DNA from: Sphagnum compactum | Taxonomy: Eukaryota; Bryophyta; Sphagnopsida; Sphagnales | DNA length: 64,000 bases | Direction of reading: 5' to 3' | Assembly: GCA_965153455.1 (NCBI GenBank) | Contig: OZ234501.1 | Span: 9,982,001-10,046,000, forward strand | In this document: piece by piece, positions 56,961 to 64,000 of the stretch | Layout of the letters: each line of letters starts with the position of its first letter | How positions within the stretch are numbered: position 1 is the stretch's first letter | Notes under the pieces: generated by a model | The model's database searches: none | What the model was told of the DNA's origin: nothing | The model's input: the letters and a program-made list of their open reading frames with translations, nothing else | Made by a program: the position numbers and the translations under genes

Positions 56961-58769
56961 GATAATGACGATACAAAGAGAGCCATTGCTAAAGCTAAGT
57001 GAAAAATCTAATGGGATCTACAAAAATTTGGTGATGTAGGCATTACAGTGGGGCTAGCTACAACTCCACTTACTTTTTATGATTGCCATTACAAGTGTAA
57101 GTAGGGGCTTGTGGTGGAAATGCTCTAACAACATTATAAAAATCCAGCAAGGTCTTTACATATACATTGGTTCACATAGAAGGGTTGAACAAACATATCT
57201 CAAACCATTATTAGGCTAATATCCAAGAGATGTTGAACATTGATGCCTAATTATGTTTGATATTGCACCCTTAGGTTCATCATGGCAAATAGATTCTATA
57301 GTGCTAAAATTCAAAACATACGACATGCTTTCTAACCCTTTGCAAGGGGAGGACCTTCAAGATGATTAAGGCTAGTTGACACACTTGATAAACTTTAACT
57401 TTGGGACAATTTAATAGACAAAGAGGGCATTTAGTGGAATTGGAACCAAAATCAAAAAATGAACATATCATGGGTTTACACTACCTTCACCATAGCTTGG
57501 ACCATTGTTTTTTAAAGAATTTTTGTTTTTAGAAAAAGTGGTGACCATCCATAAGAAGGCTTATTGGATGGCAATCAAGTTCAAGAAGTGGTAATCAAGC
57601 TTAAAAAGATTTAGCTAAATTTGGTTATAAACCAAAAATGAAGTATAAAACTTTAATCACCCTTCTACATCTTTTGCCTACACATTCAAAATCAAATATA
57701 AAATTTTGCTAATTATAAAATTTTCCCCTTCACTTCCACCAATTGAAAACCTCCAAAATCATTTCATTTTTGAAATTTGAGTTTTCAATTTCATTTATTG
57801 GTGAAATTTCACCACTAGAAAAAATGTTGGCCCAAACTTAACATTTCTTTTCCAATGTTATGATGTTGTTCAAGTGGTGATCATTCATAAATATATTTAG
57901 CCTCCATCCAATAGTGAATAGTCTCAAATCCACAATAGCAAAATGTTTGTCCATCACTTTAAAATGCACTTGGTGGCAACCCCTGCTCCAACAATGCTCA
58001 CTCTTACACCCAATATCTTCCAGAATTCATTGTGGTATTTTTTGTAAAGCAACCAAAACTTAGAATGAAAATTTGGAACAACATGAACATAAACAAGAAA
58101 TTAAATACTACTTAGAATTTTGCACCTCAATATACAACTTCAACAAAATGGTGTGTTATCACCATTGTGGATTGCCATTTCATTATAAGCAGTGGCAGCA
58201 TGGGCAACATTCTCAGATGCCCTAATATGAGGTGTCATGTCATCTCCAAATCTAAAAGCATAAACATCACAAACATGAGGTTGCAAATTTAGAAGCATAA
58301 ACAAAAACAACAAATATTGAATACTAAAAAATCAACCTTGAAGCTTTGTAAGTCGGTCATGGAAGCCTAGTTTGTGAAACCAATGATTGTTGCTTTGGAA
58401 ATCTAAGGGGGACGATTAATAGGGAACAGTGTGAGAAAGTGAGGAACTACAACATGAGGAGCATGACCATAACAATTGGAGTGTAGCCAACCAAAACATG
58501 CAAACCTTCTGCCCAAAGTGCAATTTTGTACCTTACACAAATTCAAAACACATGCATTCTTCAAGATCTAAAGGATATTGAGGGGATAACATTATAAAGA
58601 TATCAAGCATTGGTGATGGTGTTGTAAGTTAACAATTATTAGGGGTATGTATTATATAGTGAATTGTATATAAACTACTAATTGTGAATTTATAACAAGT
58701 GTATAGGATTGACAGTACTTGAATTATTTAACCAATCTACTTAAAGATGTCTCACAATTGTAATCAAAG
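56961..58769. other. AT-rich intergenic DNA, no gene seen
   Basis: No gene was seen. Near 57,541 and 57,890 two stretches resemble each other (GTGGTGACCATCCATAAGAA and GTGGTGATCATTCATAAATA), and the second resembles 34,690, so an old dispersed repeat is present. Confidence 0.45.
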
Positions 58770-59489
58770 CACTACTACAAAAACATGTTTTTTCCAGTAG
58801 TAGCAACACAACTTAGACGATTATGATTATAATGTTACTTTTGATAATGTGGAAATATTAAAATAATTATATACATATATGAGCTAAATAATTTTAAAAT
58901 TGGAAGTAACTTTAAAATATCATGTTCTCATTTGCTATTTTAAATTATTCACATAAAAATAAAACATAACTAATGTACATGTGACATTTGAAACAATTTG
59001 ATGTTTTTAAGTTTTAAATTTTAAATTTTAAAAATATATTATTTTACAAAACTAAAGACATGTGAATTTTAATTATATAATTTTTAAAGTGAAATTTCAT
59101 ATAAATTTTCAACTTCTAACAATGAAATTTAGTACAATTATTACACTTAAATTTTTCCCCAAGTGAAAATATAAAATTTCATGTAATTTTTACCATTTGG
59201 ATTTTTTAAATTATAATATTAAATTATATGAAAATTTAAATAGATTATTCCGATTATGGATGTTTAAAATCATTGTAATACATTCTACAATTTGAAATTA
59301 AAAGGCATTACAAATTTTAATGTAATTATCAAACTAAAAATGAATTAAATTGAATAATGATATTAAAAATATACATGTGTAATCAATTTCATTATGAAAT
59401 AACATAATTATATAATATGGTTAAAATGCATGATATATAAAAAATGTGTTTGTATATTTTGCAATAATAATTTATATCACCATGTGAGG

Positions 59490-59634
59490 TGGTGATTAGG
59501 TGGTAAAGGCTTTAGGTTGTGGCCAAAAAGGTGAAAGTTGAAAATTCAAACCCCACTTTAAACATGTTGTGTCCATGGCGTCATCATGATGACCTATTGC
59601 AAGTTCATTGAACTTGAAAAAGAAAAAGAAAAAA
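59490..59634 (+). repeat. tRNA-derived SINE copy
   Basis: GGTGATTAGGTGGTAAAGGC (A-box type, 59,491-59,510) and GAAAATTCAAACCCC (B-box type, 59,540-59,554), then AAACATGTTGTGTCCATGGC, GTCATCATGATGACC and an A-rich tail with AAAAAG repeats at 59,617-59,634. The layout matches the copy at 34.1-34.27 kb. Confidence 0.62.
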
Positions 59635-60073
59635 CATTTTTCTTAGCTTTGGGTTTATTGTGATAATTGATTGTGGATTTGTCCATAGTTCAATATAAAG
59701 GGGATATTTTTTAATCAAATTATAATTTATTTACACAGAATATTAGTAATAGTTTCTAAATAAATTCCTATAATCTCATACCAACTAGTAATTTTAGTCA
59801 TTTGAATAAAAAAGAAAATCAAATTTTGACATAAATTACTAATCCAATATGACTAATGACTTTTTTGTCCATTGTCCATTGTGATTGAAATTTCAATTAT
59901 AAAAACTAGCATAAAAACCATGTTGTATAATGGTGGAAATATGTAATAATGGAAAGTTTTTTCTCCCAACATCCCTTATCGTTTCCCCAATGTTGCAGAA
60001 CATCCCCTTGTGTTGCCCAATGTCCCTTGCTGTCTACCCATTGCTTAACATCCTTGTCATCTCTCGTCACTCG

Positions 60074-60115
<42 letters not shown>

Positions 60116-60116
60116 T
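60074..60116. repeat. (TAA)n/(TTA)n palindromic microsatellite
   Basis: ATAATAATAATAATAAT runs directly into ATTATTATTATTATTATT, so the array is self-complementary and can form a cruciform. Confidence 0.9.
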
Positions 60117-60704
60117 GTTAAAATATTTAACCTAGCATCTTCTTGTCATCCTCATCATCCCTACCATTTGTTGATGTGTTCTCATTATCGTCATCATCCG
60201 ATGAACCTATTTTCATCGTCCCTTAAACCTAGATAAGATGTTTCCAAACTTAAAAAACTAAGCTAAACCTAAAAATGACCAAGGATGCCATATTTGGAAC
60301 ATCCTTCAAGTCTTAAGGAATTCCACCACCCTTAGTATTTTTTGCACACACTAATTTGTTTGAAACTATACATTGATCAATTCCACATATGATATATCTA
60401 TGTTGCCAAATAATTTTGTGTACAATTCACAAAATTTACATTACTACAAAAACATGTGATTTTGATTAGAAAATCTAGTGAAAATGGACCCCATTTGGAC
60501 ATGCATAAAAAAGGCCATCCAATCCATTTGGACAAGTTGATTTAAACTTGTCTTACATGATTGGGGTGATCTTTTTGACTGGCAAACTATTGGACTATTT
60601 AATTGGTCATTTTGACTACTAGATAATGGACCATTTGTCTGGTCAAATTTCTACCCAATTTTTTTAGATTATTACCAGAAAACTTTTTGCATGTGTAGGT
60701 TTAG

Positions 60705-60840
60705 GTAGTTAGGTTATATATAGGTTTAAGTAGGTCATAAAAAGCAAATAGGTCTCCTAGCCTATCCTACGTAACCTAACCTAATCTATCTAACCTTCCT
60801 AACTTAACCTAACCTAACTTAGCCTACCTACCCTAACCTT
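60705..60840. repeat. TAGG/CCTA-rich tract
   Basis: GTTTAGGTAGTTAGG followed by CTAACCTAACCTAA and CTACCTACCCTAACC words in the opposite sense, giving a foldback-prone tract between the subterminal words and the SINE relic. Confidence 0.55.
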
Positions 60841-60842
60841 TT

Positions 60843-60930
60843 AAACATGTTTATAAGTTACAAGTATTAAAAATTGAACCCTTCACCTCCCCAATGACAA
60901 ACCAAGTCTTTACCAATGGACTCTACTTTC
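60843..60930 (-). repeat. tRNA-derived SINE relic
   Basis: On the minus strand GAGTCCATTGGTAAAGACTT (60,904-60,923) and GGGTTCAATTT (60,871-60,881) are in A-box and B-box positions, followed by CTTATAAACATGT as in the other copies. It is truncated where the TAGG tract begins. Confidence 0.55.
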
Positions 60931-61088
60931 CAAAGTTGACAAAATTTATCGTGTTTTTAATTTCACTTGTTCATTTCACATCATTAGTTATGTAAGTAAA
61001 TAAGAAAGTTAGGTAATTAATAGGTAGGTTGTAATCCATAGGAGGTAGGTAGTTAGCTGAGTAAGTGGGTAGGTAGGTAGGGATCTTG

Positions 61089-61485
61089 GATGGTAGGTGG
61101 GAAGTAGGAGGTAGGTGGGTATGTAAGGATCTAGGACGATAGGTGGGAAGTAGGAAGTAGGTGGATACGTAAGGATGTAGGATGGTAGGTGGGAAGTAGG
61201 AGGTAGGTGGGTATGTAAGGATGTAGGACGATAGGTGGGAAGTAGGAGGTAGGTGGATATGTAAGGACGTAGGTTGGTAGGTGGGAAGTAGGAGGTAGGA
61301 TAGGTAGGTAGGTAGGTACCTAAAAAGTAGGTAAGTAAGTAAAGATGTAAGATGGTAGGTGGGAAGTAGGAGGTAGGTAGGTAGGTAAAGATGTAGGATA
61401 GTAGGTGGGAATTAAAAGGTAGGTAGGTAAGGTTGTATGATGGTAGGTGGGAAGTAGGAGGTCAATAGATAAGGATGTAAGGTGA
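61089..61485. repeat. 46-bp minisatellite
   Basis: Units such as GATGGTAGGTGGGAAGTAGG, followed by AGGTAGGTGGGTATGTAAGG and ATGTAG, start at 61,089, 61,135, 61,181, 61,227 and 61,273, exactly 46 bp apart. Less regular copies start near 61,351, 61,397 and 61,439. The strand is purine-rich and almost free of C. Confidence 0.9.
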
Positions 61486-62219
61486 ATGCAAGGTTGAGTG
61501 GTTCACTTTTGAACAAAAATGACTAATTATTCCTGGTACCTTTTATTCAAATACATATGGTGATTAATATATCCTTAAATCTATTAATTGGGACTTGGTT
61601 TAAACTAACAACTTTATGAAAAAAATTGCATGGTTATTTATTAATAATAAAATCATTTGCAAGAAGTAATGAACTTTTGAAGTAAAAAATATGGACTTAT
61701 CATTTGATTGAAACATCACAAATGTAAAATATTATATTGATTCACATTCCAAATTTGTTATTAGGATCCAATATATGACGTATATGAGATGATAAATTCA
61801 AATGAGGATTTATTTTTTGAAAACCTTAACCATTTAATAGTTAGGGATTTTTGAATGGTTAAAATTGGACCATATTTTCATAAGTCCCTATGAGTTGTAA
61901 TTTTTGTTTGTTTTTCAATTTATTTGTCCCAAAAGCATATTTTTTTAAAGTTCTACTTAGGGCAATATTCATATGGACTTTGTGGGTTGTCCTTTTAGGA
62001 CTTTTAAATTGAAAAATGACATCAGCTTCTATTAATGTTAATGTTGATGTAAATTTGTGAGGATTTTTAAGTGATCGAACATTTATTAGTCAATGATTAC
62101 AATAATGACATTTGAAAAAATAACAACCATGTCCATTTGAACATTTTATGAATTTCCTAGGGACTTGTAGGGAGTTTTAAATTGTCCAAAAATGAGCCAC
62201 CATAGCTTGCATTTACCTT

Positions 62220-62430
62220 GTAGGATGGTAGGTGGGAACTAGGAGGTAGGTAGGTATGTAGGTAATTAGTAGGTTGGTGGATAAGAATGTAGGATGGTAA
62301 GTGGGAAATATAAGGTAGGTAGGTAGGTAGGTATGTAGGATGGTAAATGGGAAGTAGGAAGGAAATAAGTATGTAGGTTTGTAAGATGGTAGGTGGGTAG
62401 GTATGTAAATAAGTAAGTTGGTATGTAGGT
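62220..62430. repeat. Second, smaller array of the 46-bp minisatellite family
   Basis: GATGGTAGGTGGGAACTAGG (about 62,224) and related units near 62,293, 62,339 and 62,386, diverged from the main array 800 bp upstream. Confidence 0.7.
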
Positions 62431-62809
62431 AGGTCTAAGCTATTACCTAGTTTAATTAGTAGCTATCTTGACCAATTTGGTAACATAAAATGTCCCATTT
62501 GACTAGAACACCATTGTCCATCTTGACTAAGGATGTCATTTTGATTTGTTCAACTTGACTAAATGACCCAGTTGACTAAAAACCATTGGTCATTTTGACC
62601 AAGGTGTTCATTTTTTATCCAATTTGATTAGATGTTGAATTTGACATATTTTTAAATACTCACTTTAGTCAAATTTACTAATAAAAAATACACATGTCAT
62701 TCAAGCCCCATACCTATAGTCAAAATGTACACATCCATTAGTAAAAAAAATTTGTTAGTCAACTTGGACCTTGGTAGAAGTGAAGTTTAATCCCTGCAAA
62801 ATTATTTCA

Positions 62810-64000
62810 CACTACTACAACAACATAGTTGCACTACAATATGCACACATTCACAATTACGCCTTAGTCCTAACCACACTTCACTTTGCAGTTCATTAAA
62901 ACACCATATTCATGGTTATTTCATATAACCAAAAGCTGTAGTTCAAAATACAATGTAGAAAAATCCCAAGACAAAACTACAATTCAGTACATTACATTTT
63001 TGATACTCTAGAATATTCACACAACAATATGGACATGGAAAATCACTATAGAAGTCTGTACTTCTTGGTTTTACCATTAAAAAAAGTCCATTCGAATTAC
63101 AACAAAATTCCATGTTCTGTGGAAATGAAATCAAACAACAAAATAAAATCTATGGTTTATTCAAAAACATAATTTGTGGTTTTCTACTACCAAGTACCTA
63201 GAGTTCTCCTTACTTCCTCAAAACTTTGTGTTACCAAAAACAATCCTCCTCTTCTTCCCCAAATCTTCCTTCTTTGAACAATCCCAAGTCACATCATCAT
63301 GATTCAAAACCAATAAGAATTCAAAATTCAAAACTATAATGCTTCATGAGCAGTCCCTGTCCTAAATGCCATGTTCATCCAAATCATGTAATCATCCGAT
63401 GCCCTTAACAGACCTTTTGAAAACCCGTGAATTATAATAATGATATAAATAACACCTATGCAAATCTTTGGTAATTGTATTGGCCAAAATAAAATTATAC
63501 AATATAGGCAACTAAGATGCAGACATGTGGATAGAAGCTAAAAACATGTCCACATTATGAAATATCTTATTTTTGTGGTGACGACATTGACCCAACCTTC
63601 TACATATTCAAAATGATTTGTAACATAGTGCCCTATAAAAAACATTTACGAAATTTTTAATGATGAAGTGGCATAACGACCAATTTGTTAGCTTTCACAT
63701 AGTATTTGTTTTACTTCTTTCTAAATATTATGAAATGCATTCTAAAATTAATAAGAAGCACCATGTTTCTAAAACTTTGAATTGCAAATGTAGTTTTCCC
63801 CCAATTAATGACTGTAAAATACAAGTTATGTGGATCCCACTAATTAATGTTACCTCTTTCCCAATTATGGCTTCCATTTTGCCATCAACTTGAACATTTT
63901 AAAATATTAAACCATTAAAATATATAATTCTTTTCGAATCACTCTAACAAACCAACACCGTTATATCATTATCATGATGCCTTTTGACATTTTTGTCTCT
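62810..64000. other. Possible left end of another CACTA element, then unrecognised DNA
   Basis: CACTACTACAACAACATAG starts at 62,810. ACTACAATTC, CTGTAGTTC and AATTACAAC words recur between 62,830 and 63,110 like a subterminal motif. No right end was found before the window closes. No gene was recognised. Confidence 0.35.

Larger units (their letters stand above)
58770..62782. mobile_element. Probable CACTA-like non-autonomous element (composite)
   Basis: CACTACTACAAAAACATG starts at 58,770, and the complement of CACTTCTACCAAGGTCC ends at 62,782 (10 of the first 12 bases match). AAG flanks both sides (58,767-58,769 and 62,783-62,785). The interior encodes nothing recognised. From 60,442 it looks like a second related element: TACTACAAAAACATGTGATT, then GTCAAAATGACC-like words (60,560-60,660 and 62,480-62,660) around a TAGG-rich core, the same plan as the 12.3-14.3 kb element. 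Whether this is one element or two nested ones is unresolved. Confidence 0.45.

Noticed and set aside
57813-60475. CACTAGAAAAAATG as the left end of an element ending at CTAGTG near 60,475
   Set aside because: The flanking trinucleotides (CAC and AAA) differ, and the inner terminal bases do not pair.
1-64000. CRISPR arrays, bacterial operons, ribosome-binding sites
   Set aside because: The tandem repeats lack regular unique spacers, and introns and plant transposons show that this is eukaryotic nuclear DNA.

Overview
The window looks like nuclear DNA of a land plant with a large, repeat-filled genome. It is AT-rich and gene-poor, and its recognisable content is plant transposons, tRNA-derived SINEs, a mitochondrial atp1 fragment and decayed copies of plant genes (a P4-type ATPase and a PPR protein). 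The wording of the PPR remnant (ALEEGRC, SSLVDTYAKFGSMEDTW) resembles PPR proteins I associate with ferns, so a fern or another seed-free plant is my best guess. No intact host gene was identified.

Region by region: 1-9,050 is mostly unrecognised AT-rich DNA with an atp1 fragment near 5.1 kb. 9-19 kb holds tracts rich in TAGG/CCTA, a non-autonomous CACTA element with an ATT target duplication (12,341-14,309), a SINE relic and a MITE. 19,230-27,884 is an 8.66-kb CACTA (En/Spm) transposon bounded by CTC duplications and inserted into an older GC-richer repeat. 28-38.5 kb is mostly empty, with a SINE and a 486-bp inverted-repeat element. 38,572-44,581 is a dead minus-strand Ty1/copia element with LTRs, PBS, gag, integrase, RT and RNase H; a 798-bp element is nested in it. 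45-51.3 kb is a graveyard of gene fragments (P4-ATPase, PPR). 52.4-54.7 kb holds a tandem repeat, a 129-bp foldback element, a PIF/Harbinger transposase pseudogene and a second MITE. 58.8-62.8 kb is a probable further CACTA-like element filled with SINE copies and a 46-bp minisatellite.

The most interesting object is the CACTA element. It carries three genes: a minus-strand three-exon TNPA-like gene; a divergent plus-strand two-exon gene for a SET-domain protein; and, downstream, a TNPD (Tnp2) transposase with three in-frame TGA codons and one frameshift. TTTGCGA/TCGCAAA motifs cluster at both ends, in the shared promoter and inside the first TNPA-like intron, as if the TNPA-like protein bound all four places. 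A SET (protein lysine methyltransferase fold) gene in a CACTA transposon suggests that the element acts on host chromatin. The first SET exon encodes a Cys/His motif of the kind expected at the transposase N-terminus, and it could be spliced to either the SET or the transposase exon. These functional ideas are inference; the gene layout, splice sites, terminal repeats and target duplication are read directly from the sequence.
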